DNA of 64,000 nucleotides from an uncultured Prevotellaceae bacterium (GTDB taxonomy: Bacteria; Bacteroidota; Bacteroidia; Bacteroidales; Bacteroidaceae), in NCBI GenBank assembly GCA_902764705.1, contig CACWWZ010000006.1:26176-90175 (forward strand). The letters run 5' to 3'. Within the stretch, counting starts at the first letter, position 1; each line of letters begins with the position of its first letter. Of this stretch, positions 25,573 to 34,400 are shown one piece after another. Made by a program: the position numbers and the translations under genes. The notes under the pieces are model-generated. The model searched no databases. It was given only the letters and a program-made list of their open reading frames with translations, and was not told the origin of the DNA.

Positions 25573-26664
25573 ATGGAGAATAAAGTAGTAAAGAAGCCGC
25601 GTTTGGAATGGTTGGACGCACTAAGAGGCTTCACCATGATTCTTGTTGTGGCCTATCATGTGGCACAGAGTGGATTTGGTGAGTCGTGGCGTCACTCTTC
25701 GTCGATGCCGTTCCTCATCTTGTTTCGTATGCCGCTATTCTTCTTCGTCAGCGGATTCCTAGCCTATAAAGCTTCACAGATATGGAATCTGCGTAACCTG
25801 AGGGCGTTGATACTGAAGAAGTTACGCGTGCAGCTCATTCCTACCTTGGTGTTCTTCCTGTTGGCCATTGCCTTGCTTTATAAAACCTTCTGGCCTTCTG
25901 TCGAGATGGAACTTATGTCGCCCCTCAAGGGTGGCTATTGGTTTACCATAGCATTGCTGTGGATGTTCCTGATTTATTATCCCTTCGCATACTTGGAAAG
26001 CAAGATGAAGCATGCCTCGTGGCTTCCCATCGTATTCTTGTTTATGGTGTCACTATTGTTTTATGAGAGTTGCTACCAGCCCAAGTATTTCTCTTGGGCA
26101 CAAGGCTACAAAGGGGCCAAGACGGAACTCTACCATTTCCTGATGTACACCAGTCTGGGACAAGTGTTTCTCTATTTCCCCTTCTTCCTGTACGGCAATA
26201 TCGTACATCGCTATTGGGAGAAGGCCCAGCGCATTATGGACAGCAAGTGGTTCTTCCCCATACTGATTGTGCTGGTGATTTTCTGTACGATGGATGCCTT
26301 GAAGTGGCACTTCATGCGAATGACGTGGGCTATTGTGCCGCTGACGATGGCCAAATTCCTGTTGCTGACGGTAACCTTTATGTATTTCCGTCATTATCAT
26401 CAGTATTTCACCAAGATGACCTTCATGGGAGCAACGTTGCAATACATCGGACGCAGGACGCTGGACATCTATCTTATTCATTTCCTATTTATGCCTGACC
26501 TGCCCCATATTGGTGAATTCTTTAATGCACATCCCCATAATTTTGTGGTCGATATATTGCTTTCCGTACTGCTGGGCTTGGTCATTATTGGTTTCAGCAT
26601 CATCACTTCCAATATTCTCCGCATCAGTCCGTTCTTCAAGAAGTGGTTGTTTGGTAGGAGTTGA
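25573..26664 (+). CDS. Acyltransferase family 3 membrane protein
   Basis: This 363-residue protein has about ten membrane segments and the family signature WLDALRGFTMILVVAYHV, with the catalytic His, near residues 14-31. Proteins of this type O-acetylate or O-succinylate glycans at the inner membrane. ATG 25573 is preferred because the upstream frame back to 25492 runs through the heptad tract and promoter. LicD follows 18 bp downstream. The acceptor is probably the glycan made by the adjacent GT2/GT14 genes (inference). Confidence 0.87.
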   Translation: MENKVVKKPRLEWLDALRGFTMILVVAYHVAQSGFGESWRHSSSMPFLILFRMPLFFFVSGFLAYKASQIWNLRNLRALILKKLRVQLIPTLVFFLLAIALLYKTFWPSVEMELMSPLKGGYWFTIALLWMFLIYYPFAYLESKMKHASWLPIVFLFMVSLLFYESCYQPKYFSWAQGYKGAKTELYHFLMYTSLGQVFLYFPFFLYGNIVHRYWEKAQRIMDSKWFFPILIVLVIFCTMDALKWHFMRMTWAIVPLTMAKFLLLTVTFMYFRHYHQYFTKMTFMGATLQYIGRRTLDIYLIHFLFMPDLPHIGEFFNAHPHNFVVDILLSVLLGLVIIGFSIITSNILRISPFFKKWLFGRS

Positions 26665-26682
26665 AGTTTGAGATTTGAGGAA

Positions 26683-27468
26683 ATGAGAAAAATAGAAGAC
26701 ATACAGGAGTTGCGACAGATTCAGATGGGTATTCTCGACGAGGTCCATCGCTTCTGCGAGGCTCACGGTTTGCGCTATTTTCTGTCGAGTGGCACGCTGA
26801 TCGGAGCTGTCCGCCACAAAGGCTATATCCCTTGGGACGACGACATTGACATCTATATGCCTCGTAAGGATTATGAGCAGTTTCTGCAGACGTTTTCCGA
26901 TGCCAATGGTATCTATCGTGCCATCAATCATAGCACAGAGTCCCATTATTACTATACGTTTGCCAAGGTTGTCGACCTGCGCACCAAAATGTTAGAGGAT
27001 GAAACCGAGGGGTATGAGATTGGTGTCTTTATGGACATCTTCCCGGTGGATTATGTAACGGACGACATGCAAGAACGTGAACGCGTTTTCAATGAGAAAA
27101 AACTGCTGTATAAGATTCGCCGCTGTAAGATATCGAAGAGCAACCCTCTTCGGTCGCGTCTGGCTTATTGGGTATATAAATGCTGGCCTCTGACGGTGAA
27201 GCAAATAGAGTGTAGCATCCGAAAACTCATTGTGCTCGACACACCAACAAACACGGTCTGTAATATGACTGAAGCCGGTCCCAGGATAGAAGGTTGCTTT
27301 CCTGCTTCCGATATCGTCTCGTCAGTAGATATCGAGTTCGAGGGCAAGATGTATAAGACGATGGTGGGCTATAAGGATTACTTAGAGCGCACCTATGGCG
27401 ATTATATGACGTTACCCCCAGTGGAGCAACGCGTCACGCATCATTTCGAAGCTTATTGGCTTGACTAA
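26683..27468 (+). CDS. LicD-family phosphotransferase
   Basis: This 261-residue protein carries the LicD core: YFLSSGTLIGAVRHKGYIPWDDDIDIYMPRKDYEQF at about residues 32-67. The active-site Asp triplet is in PWDDDID. LicD proteins transfer phosphocholine or other phospho-alcohol groups from a CDP-activated donor to glycans. ATG 26683 is preceded by TGAGGAA; a TTG at 26668 is less likely. The donor could come from the nucleotidyltransferase fusion at 28464-30323. The 3' end overlaps the convergent gene by 4 bp. Confidence 0.9.
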   Translation: MRKIEDIQELRQIQMGILDEVHRFCEAHGLRYFLSSGTLIGAVRHKGYIPWDDDIDIYMPRKDYEQFLQTFSDANGIYRAINHSTESHYYYTFAKVVDLRTKMLEDETEGYEIGVFMDIFPVDYVTDDMQERERVFNEKKLLYKIRRCKISKSNPLRSRLAYWVYKCWPLTVKQIECSIRKLIVLDTPTNTVCNMTEAGPRIEGCFPASDIVSSVDIEFEGKMYKTMVGYKDYLERTYGDYMTLPPVEQRVTHHFEAYWLD

Positions 27469-28421
27469 ACCCAGATTTTCTGGTTCTGCTTGATGTATTC
27501 AAAGCTGACACCATTCGCTTCCGCTTTCTCATAGATACGGGAGGCGAAAACGATGTCGTGTAGGGCGATGCCGTAGTTGTAGCTTAAGATACGCTCGTCG
27601 TCGTTGGTGCGGCCGGGATTCTTGCCTTGCAGCACATGGTGAATCTCGTCGTATTCGCGGAACTGATTGAAATACTTGAACTTCTGAATCTGCCCTGTGT
27701 CATCGCCGAAGACTTTGTCAAAGAACAGGTCGCAATTCTGGAAGCCACGTACATGAACTGGGATGACCGTTACTCCTTTCTTAAGCAAGGTGTCATCGGG
27801 GAATAGCAGCTCTGTGGCAACGGTGACACAGGAAATCAGTACGTCGGCCTCTGACGCAAAGGCGTTTTTGTCGTCAATAATCTCAAACGAAACGTTATTG
27901 TAAGCCTTGAAACGCTCAATGAACTGTTCCGCTTGGTCCTTATAGCGCATCAGGCGAATGGTGATGTGGCGGTCGCTGTTGTCTGCAATGAGACAAAGTG
28001 CTACTGCTCGTGCAATGTTGCCTAATCCTATCATGGAATAGGTGGCTGTTCCTTTTCGTTGGAAAGTCCTTGCTGCCAAGGCCGTAACAGCCCCCGTGCG
28101 CATGGCGGTAATCCAGTCGCCGTCAATGACTGCCAACAGTTGTCCCGTTTCTGCATCATAGAGAGTGATGTCGCTCTTCAATGTTGGAATTTGGCCTTTA
28201 ATACGGCTTACCAGTTTGATACCGAAATATTTCTTACCATTGTGTTCGGGCAACAAACACGGCATCGTAGTCATAAAATCTTCCCCCTGAGGATGCACAC
28301 TAAGTTTGGCAGGCATTTGTGCGTCATCCTTGGCAAGAAAACCGAATTTTACCCATTCGATACATTCTGCTGGGTTGATGTGTAGCTGCTCGATTTGAGA
28401 TTGTTGAATGACTGAAACCAT
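27465..28421 (-). CDS. Ornithine cyclodeaminase/mu-crystallin-like dehydrogenase
   Basis: This 318-residue protein shows the family layout: KLVSRIKGQIPTLKSDITLYDAETGQLLAVIDGDWITAMRTGAV in the N-terminal half, and a Rossmann segment MIGLGNIARAVALCLI (about residues 137-152). Members include ornithine cyclodeaminase, alanine dehydrogenase and SbnB-like amino-acid dehydrogenases, so the substrate cannot be read from sequence. It follows the nucleotidyltransferase/aminotransferase fusion by 42 bp on the same strand, suggesting a linked amino-acid role. Not a safe call as ornithine cyclodeaminase itself. Confidence 0.8.
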   Translation of the reverse strand: MVSVIQQSQIEQLHINPAECIEWVKFGFLAKDDAQMPAKLSVHPQGEDFMTTMPCLLPEHNGKKYFGIKLVSRIKGQIPTLKSDITLYDAETGQLLAVIDGDWITAMRTGAVTALAARTFQRKGTATYSMIGLGNIARAVALCLIADNSDRHITIRLMRYKDQAEQFIERFKAYNNVSFEIIDDKNAFASEADVLISCVTVATELLFPDDTLLKKGVTVIPVHVRGFQNCDLFFDKVFGDDTGQIQKFKYFNQFREYDEIHHVLQGKNPGRTNDDERILSYNYGIALHDIVFASRIYEKAEANGVSFEYIKQNQKIWV

Positions 28422-28463
28422 GCTTGTCCCTTGATTATTTGATTTTACACAGAGGAACCGACC

Positions 28464-30323
28464 CTATTGTGTAATTTTTAGTTCTTTAAGACCTTCAATA
28501 AGTCGCGTATTGTCCTCATGATTTCTGACAGCAATGCGCATATACTGCCTATTGGGGTCGAGACCGGGCTTCAGGCTACAGTCGCGAGTCAAGATGTTGT
28601 GCTGCTTCAACATGCGAATCACGATTTCGCTGGCAGTATAGGGGTGCAGCACCTCACAGAGGAAGTAGTTGGCCTCGGTGGGTATGACGCGCAGGAAAGG
28701 AATCTCGCGCAGCTGTTGCTCGAAGCTGTCACGCTCGGCGACAAACTTCGCACAGGCGCGCTGGTAGTCCTTCTCGTGCTTGTTGTATATCTGCATGAAG
28801 AATTCTGCGAAAGAGTTCAGGTTCCAAATGCTTACCTCTTTCTTGATGCGGCTGATGAGTTCTTTGTCAGCTGAAGCTAAGATACCCAGGCGCAGACCAG
28901 GCACGCCGTAGCTCTTCGAAATACTCTTCATCACGGCCATGTGCGGATACTGCTCCAGCGTTTCGTCGCTCAATAGTGAGTTGGTGGCATAGTCGCGGCT
29001 GAAGTCGACGAACGATTCATCGACAACCAAACGGATTTGTCGCTCCTCGCACCATTGGGCCAGACGCAGTACGTCGGCCTTGGGAATGAAGTTGCCCGAG
29101 GGGTTGTCTGGGTTGATGACCATCAGCTGGCGGATGTCCTTGTCGCTGAAGAATGCCGTCAGGTCGTCGGCCGTATAGCGGTAGTCCTCATTTTGGGGCA
29201 CAAAGGTCACCTGTGCATCCTTGTCATATCTGTTCGGATACTCCTCGAAAGTCGGCCGCACGAATCCCGTCTTAACTCTCTTTCCGTTGGAGAGGGTTGT
29301 GGTAAGGCTCATCAGAATCTTGATGAGCTCTGCGGCACCGTTGCCGGGAACGATATACGGCTCGCTGACGCCAAAGCACTTGCTGGCGATGAGCGTGTTA
29401 ACCTTCATGCCCGACGGGTATTCCGTCAGCAGCGTGTCGAAATTGGCTCGCAACTCGTCCTTCATTCTGCGACTGGGGAAGTAGGGGTTCACCAAGTAGC
29501 AGAAGTCCAGCATTTGCGGGAATCGCCAGAAACCGCCATAGCGTCCGTAGTACTTGCGCAGCACGTCCTTCTCGTCGGCAAACAGCGCCTCGGCAATGTC
29601 CAAGTCCTGCTTGTCGTCAATCTCGTACCACTTCTCCTGTCCGATGGGCAGGGCCTTCATATCGTGGTTGTTTAGCAACGATATGATGCGCAGCACGTTC
29701 TCGTAATATTCGTTGTTGCCTACCGCCTTGGTATAAGCATCTAGAAAGGGTACGTACTTCTGCTGCGAGAACTGACGGCTTAGCTTATAGATATTCACCG
29801 TCTTGTAGTACGAGTCGACGTCGTTATAGTCGAAGGCATCCTTCGAGATGAAGTTCACGATGTTCTGCTCGTCGTCCAGCCGCACCATCGTACCGTCCAT
29901 CCACGTCTCGTATTTGGCCACGAGGGCGAGGTTGGGGTAGGGGTTGTCGACAATCATGGGAATCAGCCGGTCGCTGAAAATCAGGTCGCTCTCGATGAGC
30001 AGCGTGTCGTCTTCCTGCAACTTGTCCTTGACGATGGCCAGCGAATAGATGTTGTTGGTCTTGTCGTAGACAGGGTTTTCGGCAAATTGCAATTGGCACT
30101 TGGCTGTTAGCTGTTGGCCATATTGCGAATCAATGTACTCGCGCAACTCTTTGCCTTTATAGCCCACTACGATGATGACGCGGTTCAACTGCTGCTTGGC
30201 CAACTGACCTAACAGCCTATCAATCAGCCTTACGCCATTCACAGGGACCATACACTTCGTATTGTCCTTCGTGTAGTCGCCCAGTCGGCGCCCCATACCC
30301 GCTGCCAATATAATCGCCTGCAT
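28464..30323 (-). CDS. Fusion of a nucleotidyltransferase and a CobD/HisC-like PLP enzyme
   Basis: The 619-residue protein joins two enzymes. Residues 1 to about 240 form a LicC-like nucleotidyltransferase: LAAGMGRRLGDYTKDNTKCM with the NTP-binding Gly/Arg/Lys, and the metal site in LIESDLIF. Residues about 255-619 form a class I/II PLP enzyme: NPDNPSGNF, VDESFVDF and the PLP Lys (about residue 470) in SISKSYGVPGLRLG. The stretch WNLNSFAEFFMQ and the ending VIPTEANYFL resemble CobD more than typical HisC, so a phospho-serine or phospho-threonine decarboxylase activity is plausible; an aminotransferase is the alternative. Together the halves could make and CTP-activate a phospho-aminoalcohol for LicD. 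The function is inferred. Confidence 0.85.
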   Translation of the reverse strand: MQAIILAAGMGRRLGDYTKDNTKCMVPVNGVRLIDRLLGQLAKQQLNRVIIVVGYKGKELREYIDSQYGQQLTAKCQLQFAENPVYDKTNNIYSLAIVKDKLQEDDTLLIESDLIFSDRLIPMIVDNPYPNLALVAKYETWMDGTMVRLDDEQNIVNFISKDAFDYNDVDSYYKTVNIYKLSRQFSQQKYVPFLDAYTKAVGNNEYYENVLRIISLLNNHDMKALPIGQEKWYEIDDKQDLDIAEALFADEKDVLRKYYGRYGGFWRFPQMLDFCYLVNPYFPSRRMKDELRANFDTLLTEYPSGMKVNTLIASKCFGVSEPYIVPGNGAAELIKILMSLTTTLSNGKRVKTGFVRPTFEEYPNRYDKDAQVTFVPQNEDYRYTADDLTAFFSDKDIRQLMVINPDNPSGNFIPKADVLRLAQWCEERQIRLVVDESFVDFSRDYATNSLLSDETLEQYPHMAVMKSISKSYGVPGLRLGILASADKELISRIKKEVSIWNLNSFAEFFMQIYNKHEKDYQRACAKFVAERDSFEQQLREIPFLRVIPTEANYFLCEVLHPYTASEIVIRMLKQHNILTRDCSLKPGLDPNRQYMRIAVRNHEDNTRLIEGLKELKITQ

Positions 30324-30330
30324 ACCCCCT

Positions 30331-30351
30331 CTTAACTCTTAACTCTTAATT
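30331..30351. repeat. Heptad tract between metG and the fusion gene
   Basis: Units CTTAACT, CTTAACT, CTTAATT. The metG stop codon (complement of 30352-30354) abuts the tract. Confidence 0.85.
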
Positions 30352-32418
30352 CTATCCGACCTGGCTTCCTGGTTTCACGTCCTTGGTCGTTGTCACCACG
30401 CTGAGACTCTCGTCGGCGTCGACAGCCGAAAGAATCATACCCTGGCTCTCAATACCCATCATCTTACGCGGTGCAAAGTTGGCCACGAAGAGGATGCGCT
30501 TGCCCACCAATACTGATGGGTCGTCGTAGAAGGCGGCAATGCCCGAGAGAATAGTGCGGTCTGTGCCGCTGCCGTCGTCGATGATAAACTGCAACAGCTT
30601 CTTCGACTTCGGCACACGCTGGCAGTCCTTGATCAGACCGACGCGGATATCGAGTTTTTCGAAGGTCTCAAAGTCGACGGTGTCCTTGATGGGCGCGGCC
30701 TTTTGCTGTGCAGCCTGGTTGGCCTTTTTGGTGGCCTCCAGCTTGTCCAGCTGCTTCTGGATGACGTCGTCTTCAATCTTCTCGAACAGCAAGGCGGGCT
30801 CGCCCAACTTGTGGCCGGCTTTCAGCAAATCGGTGGTGCCCAACTCATTCCAGTCGAACGACTCAAGATTCAACATCTCGCGTAGCTTCTTGCTCGAGAA
30901 TGGCAGGAAAGGCTCGAATGCAATAGCCAGATTTCCAGTCAGTTGCAGGCAAATGTTCAAGATTGTCTCGCAACGCTTTGGATCGGTCTTCCAAACCTTC
31001 CAAGGCTCACACTCGGTGATGTATCGGTTGCCGATACGGGCCAGGTTCATTGCCTCGAACTGGGCGTCGCGGAACTTAAACTGGTCGAGCAAAGCCTCCA
31101 CCTTCTGCTTCACGTCCTTGAATTCTGCCAAGGCCTGTTTGTCGACATCAAGCAGTTCGCCACAGGCAGGCACCACGCCGTCCCAATACTTCTTGGTCAG
31201 TTGCAGGGCACGATTGACAAAATTGCCGTAGACAGCCACCAGCTCGTTGTTATTGCGGTCCTGGAAGTCCTTCCAGGTAAAGTTGTTGTCCTTCGTCTCG
31301 GGGGCATTGGCTGTCAGCACGTAGCGCAGCACGTCCTGCTTGCCGGGCATGTCCTCCAGGTATTCGTGCAACCACACGGCCCAGTTTCTCGACGTCGAAA
31401 TCTTGTCGTTCTCCAAGTTCAGGAACTCGTTCGACGGCACATTGTCGGGCATGATATATTTGCCGTGGGCCTTCATCATCACGGGGAAGATGATGCAGTG
31501 GAACACGATGTTGTCCTTGCCGATGAAGTGTACCAGACGGGTGTCCTCGTCCTGCCACCACTTCTCCCACGAACCCCACTTTTCGGGTTCCTTCTCGCAC
31601 AGCTCTACGGTGTTCGACACATAGCCAATGGGCGCGTCGAACCACACGTACAGCACCTTGCCTTCAGCACCCTCGATGGGTACGGGAATACCCCAGTTCA
31701 GGTCGCGCGTCATAGCACGGGGCTGCAGATCCATCTCCAGCCACGACTTACACTGTCCATATACGTTGGGGCGCCACTCCTTGTGACCTTCCAGAATCCA
31801 CTGCTTCAGCCACTCCTGATATTCGTTCAGGGGCAGATACCAGTTCTTTGTCTCCTTCAGCACGGGCGTAGAGCCGCTGATTGTCGACTTCGGGTTAATC
31901 AGTTCCGTAGGACTCAGGTCACGGCCGCACTTCTCACACTGGTCGCCATAGGCACCCTCAGCGTGGCAGTGGGGACATTCGCCCGTCACGTAGCGGTCAG
32001 CCAGGAACTGCTTGGCTTCCTCGTCGTACAGCTGCTCGGTGGTTTCCTCCACCAGCTTGCCTTCGTCGTACAGCTTGCGGAACCACTCGGCGGCAAACTT
32101 ATGGTGCGTCTCCGAGGTTGTGCGACTATAGATGTCAAACGATATGCCGAACTCCTCGAACGAGTCCTTGATCATCTTATGATAGCGGTCTACCACGTCC
32201 TGCGGGGTGATACCCTCCTTGCGGGCACGTACCGTGATGGGCACACCATGCTCGTCAGAACCGCCGATAAACATCACGTCCTCCTTCTTCAGACGCAGGT
32301 AACGCACATAAATATCTGCCGGCACATATACGCCAGCTAGGTGACCGATATGTACTCCGCCATTGGCATAGGGCAGGGCAGAGGTCACCGTCGTTCTTTT
32401 AAACTTTTTTTCTGCCAT
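30352..32418 (-). CDS. metG: Methionyl-tRNA synthetase
   Basis: This 688-residue class I synthetase has [13 protein letters not shown] near the start, a zinc knuckle (CPHC and CEKC, about residues 150-165), [10 protein letters not shown], and KISTS as the KMSKS loop. The C-terminal tRNA-binding OB domain ([11 protein letters not shown], about residue 575 onward) is present. It heads a minus-strand run with the fusion and cyclodeaminase-like genes. Confidence 0.97.
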   Translation of the reverse strand: MAEKKFKRTTVTSALPYANGGVHIGHLAGVYVPADIYVRYLRLKKEDVMFIGGSDEHGVPITVRARKEGITPQDVVDRYHKMIKDSFEEFGISFDIYSRTTSETHHKFAAEWFRKLYDEGKLVEETTEQLYDEEAKQFLADRYVTGECPHCHAEGAYGDQCEKCGRDLSPTELINPKSTISGSTPVLKETKNWYLPLNEYQEWLKQWILEGHKEWRPNVYGQCKSWLEMDLQPRAMTRDLNWGIPVPIEGAEGKVLYVWFDAPIGYVSNTVELCEKEPEKWGSWEKWWQDEDTRLVHFIGKDNIVFHCIIFPVMMKAHGKYIMPDNVPSNEFLNLENDKISTSRNWAVWLHEYLEDMPGKQDVLRYVLTANAPETKDNNFTWKDFQDRNNNELVAVYGNFVNRALQLTKKYWDGVVPACGELLDVDKQALAEFKDVKQKVEALLDQFKFRDAQFEAMNLARIGNRYITECEPWKVWKTDPKRCETILNICLQLTGNLAIAFEPFLPFSSKKLREMLNLESFDWNELGTTDLLKAGHKLGEPALLFEKIEDDVIQKQLDKLEATKKANQAAQQKAAPIKDTVDFETFEKLDIRVGLIKDCQRVPKSKKLLQFIIDDGSGTDRTILSGIAAFYDDPSVLVGKRILFVANFAPRKMMGIESQGMILSAVDADESLSVVTTTKDVKPGSQVG

Positions 32419-32448
32419 TGTCTTTTCTTATTATTTTCAATTTGGGTG

Positions 32449-32456
32449 CAAAGGTA
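32449..32456 (-). promoter_or_regulatory. -7 element of metG
   Basis: TACCTTTGC on the minus strand about 30 bp before the start codon. Confidence 0.6.
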
Positions 32457-32463
32457 CAAAAAA

Positions 32464-32491
32464 GTTTAGAGTTTAGGGTTTAGAATATAGA
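32464..32491. repeat. Heptad tract between metG and the GH30 gene
   Basis: Units GTTTAGA, GTTTAGG, GTTTAGA, ATATAGA. Confidence 0.8.
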
Positions 32492-32552
32492 GAAATTTTG
32501 TATGCTGCAGCAAATTTATCTATTTTTACTCTTCACTTTTCACAAAATTTCG

Positions 32553-32560
32553 TACCTTTG
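32553..32560 (+). promoter_or_regulatory. -7 element of the GH30 gene
   Basis: TACCTTTGC, 19 bp before the start codon. No 14-bp palindrome like that of the neighbouring pectin genes is seen upstream. Confidence 0.55.
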
Positions 32561-32579
32561 CAGGCAAAATTTCTAACTT

Positions 32580-34127
32580 ATGAACAAGATTATTTCAACT
32601 ATTGTGGCGCTGATTGCCACTACAACCATTTATGCAGGTCCCTACAGACTTACAGTGAAGGATACCCGCTATCAGACGATTACCGGCTTCGGCGCAGCTT
32701 GCTGCGATGGAGCTATGTGTCCCGTTGGTACAGATACCAACCCTGTAAAGCTTCTCTATGGCGATGAGTCCAAGATAGGACTGAACATCATGCGTATGGA
32801 AATCTCGCCGAATTTCGAAGGCGATATCAGAGTGCCAGAGTGGGGCAACTGGGACTCACCTTACGATTGGAACGGCTCGTTGCCGTCGGCCAAAATTGTC
32901 AAGCAGCGTGGCGGCATCGTGTTTGGCACGCCTTGGTCGCCTCCTGGCGAGTATAAGACCAACGGCACAGCGCAAGGTGGCAATGCTGCAGATCAGGGTA
33001 ATCAGGAGGGCAGGCTGCGTAAGGACTGCTATGACAAGTTCTTCCCGTGGCTGAACACCTTCCTGAAGTGGATGAAGGATCATGGTGTCGACGTCGATGC
33101 CGTGTCCATCCAGAACGAGCCCGACTGGTGGGTCAGCTACTCAGGCTGTCTTTATACGCCGCAGGAACAGCTCGACTTGGTAAAGGGCTATGCTCACATG
33201 CTTGACCGCGAGACATACAAGGGCGTACGCCTCATCAGTGCTGAACCTTTAGGCTTTTCCCCTGAATACAGCAACGTGCTGTTGAACAACGCTGTGGCTC
33301 GTGAGCAAATTGATATTGTTGCCGGTCATATTTACGGTCATGCACCATTGAAGGCCGGTAATTTGAAGGATGCCGCCGTGCTGGCTCACCAATATGGTAA
33401 GGAAGTATGGATGACAGAACACTCTTCAACCGACAATATCGGTGCCCGTCTGCCCAACTGGCACGAACAGCTGCTCTTTGCCGAGGAACTCAACGAGTGT
33501 ATGTTAGCAGGTTGTACGGGTTATATCTATTGGTATATGCGTGCGCATTGGGCTTTTGTCGGAACTGGTGAACCCATCGAAGTGAATGGCAAGAAAGTCT
33601 CTATTCCTGGCAACACCAAGAACAAGTTGCTGCCGCGTGCCTATGTACTGTCCCACTTCGCCAAGCATGTCACCGGGTCAACCCGTCTGGCTACTACTTC
33701 CACCATTGATAACACAACGGAAGCTGAGAGAGAGTTCTCGGCCTATATCAAAGGCGACTCAATCATTGTGATGGCTATCGACACTACTGCGAACAGCCGT
33801 GAAATGAGGATTAAACTGCCCTACAAGGTGAAAAGTGGCGTTCATTTGCTGTCCACAGGCAACGAACCGGAGAACCTCTGTCAGGAATATCCCATCGCCA
33901 TCGATGAGCCTACAGAAAATCCCGTGGTCGATCTGCCTGCTCGCAGCCTGAACACATACATCTTCATGATAGACCAAGGCAGTGCTGCCATCTATGAGGT
34001 ATCAGGAACAGAGGAAGACGGTCCCGCAACCTACTACGACATGCAGGGTCGCCAGATAGACATACCTCGTGGACTGTGCATCGAGAAGCGTGCTGACGGC
34101 TCTTCTAAAGTTGTTTATAAAAGATAG
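32580..34127 (+). CDS. GH30-family glycoside hydrolase
   Basis: This 515-residue secreted enzyme has a signal peptide (about residues 1-19) and a (beta/alpha)8 barrel. GFGAACCDGAMCPVG follows the signal. The acid/base Glu is in SIQNEPDWW (about 179) and the nucleophile Glu in WMTEHSS (about 280). A beta-sandwich closes the GH30 fold. The last 30 residues (YYDMQGRQIDIPRG and a basic end) resemble the short tail shared by other secreted proteins in this window. GH30 members act on glucuronoxylan, beta-1,6-glucan or beta-1,6-galactan; the pectin context makes a hemicellulose or arabinogalactan side-chain target likely. Confidence 0.85.
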   Translation: MNKIISTIVALIATTTIYAGPYRLTVKDTRYQTITGFGAACCDGAMCPVGTDTNPVKLLYGDESKIGLNIMRMEISPNFEGDIRVPEWGNWDSPYDWNGSLPSAKIVKQRGGIVFGTPWSPPGEYKTNGTAQGGNAADQGNQEGRLRKDCYDKFFPWLNTFLKWMKDHGVDVDAVSIQNEPDWWVSYSGCLYTPQEQLDLVKGYAHMLDRETYKGVRLISAEPLGFSPEYSNVLLNNAVAREQIDIVAGHIYGHAPLKAGNLKDAAVLAHQYGKEVWMTEHSSTDNIGARLPNWHEQLLFAEELNECMLAGCTGYIYWYMRAHWAFVGTGEPIEVNGKKVSIPGNTKNKLLPRAYVLSHFAKHVTGSTRLATTSTIDNTTEAEREFSAYIKGDSIIVMAIDTTANSREMRIKLPYKVKSGVHLLSTGNEPENLCQEYPIAIDEPTENPVVDLPARSLNTYIFMIDQGSAAIYEVSGTEEDGPATYYDMQGRQIDIPRGLCIEKRADGSSKVVYKR

Positions 34128-34137
34128 ATTTCCATCA

Positions 34138-34174
34138 TCGTCAGGTCGCCAGCAGGATGATGGCGACCTGACGA
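34138..34174. terminator. Strong hairpin after the GH30 gene, without a U-tract
   Basis: A perfect 14-bp stem (TCGTCAGGTCGCCA and its complement) with a 9-nt loop begins 11 bp after the GH30 stop. No T-run follows, so it may be a processing or stability hairpin rather than an intrinsic terminator. Confidence 0.5.
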
Positions 34175-34227
34175 GGTACAACTGGCAGCCCTCTGCCTGC
34201 ATTTTGTCGCGCTCGGGTGGGGGAGAA

Positions 34228-34241
34228 CGTAAACGATTTCG
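34228..34241. promoter_or_regulatory. Palindromic operator, site 1 (CE8 gene)
   Basis: CGTAAACGATTTCG, an imperfect 14-bp palindrome, lies 54 bp upstream of the TATCTTTG at 34296-34303. It matches sites at 39018, 44579, 53386, 54302 and 61770. Confidence 0.6.
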
Positions 34242-34295
34242 TGGATTTTAACAGATTTTATTGCGCCAAAAATAATCAGCTATTTTTAATTTTCG

Positions 34296-34303
34296 TATCT
34301 TTG
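34296..34303 (+). promoter_or_regulatory. -7 element of the CE8 gene
   Basis: TATCTTTGC about 98 bp before the start codon; the -33 box is weak, as expected for an activated promoter. Confidence 0.55.
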
Positions 34304-34400
34304 CAGGTGATTTATGGCCTGGCCATGAACCGCAACTAATCTGCTTTACGCGCGAACAATTTTTATTTTTATTACTATAAACAACTAAAAAAACAATTGT

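Noticed and set aside
30943-32340. Long open frame (465 codons) on the plus strand opposite metG
   Set aside because: It is antisense to a certain gene, has no recognisable domain, no signal peptide, no promoter, and an implausible His/Leu/Val-rich composition. Similar shadows lie opposite the FGGY kinase (3203-4198), the phosphatase gene (5967-6866) and the CE8 gene (35736-36884).
30352-32418. Defective MetG because KMSKS reads KISTS
   Set aside because: KISTS/KFSTS variants are usual in functional bacterial MetG proteins; all other motifs are present.
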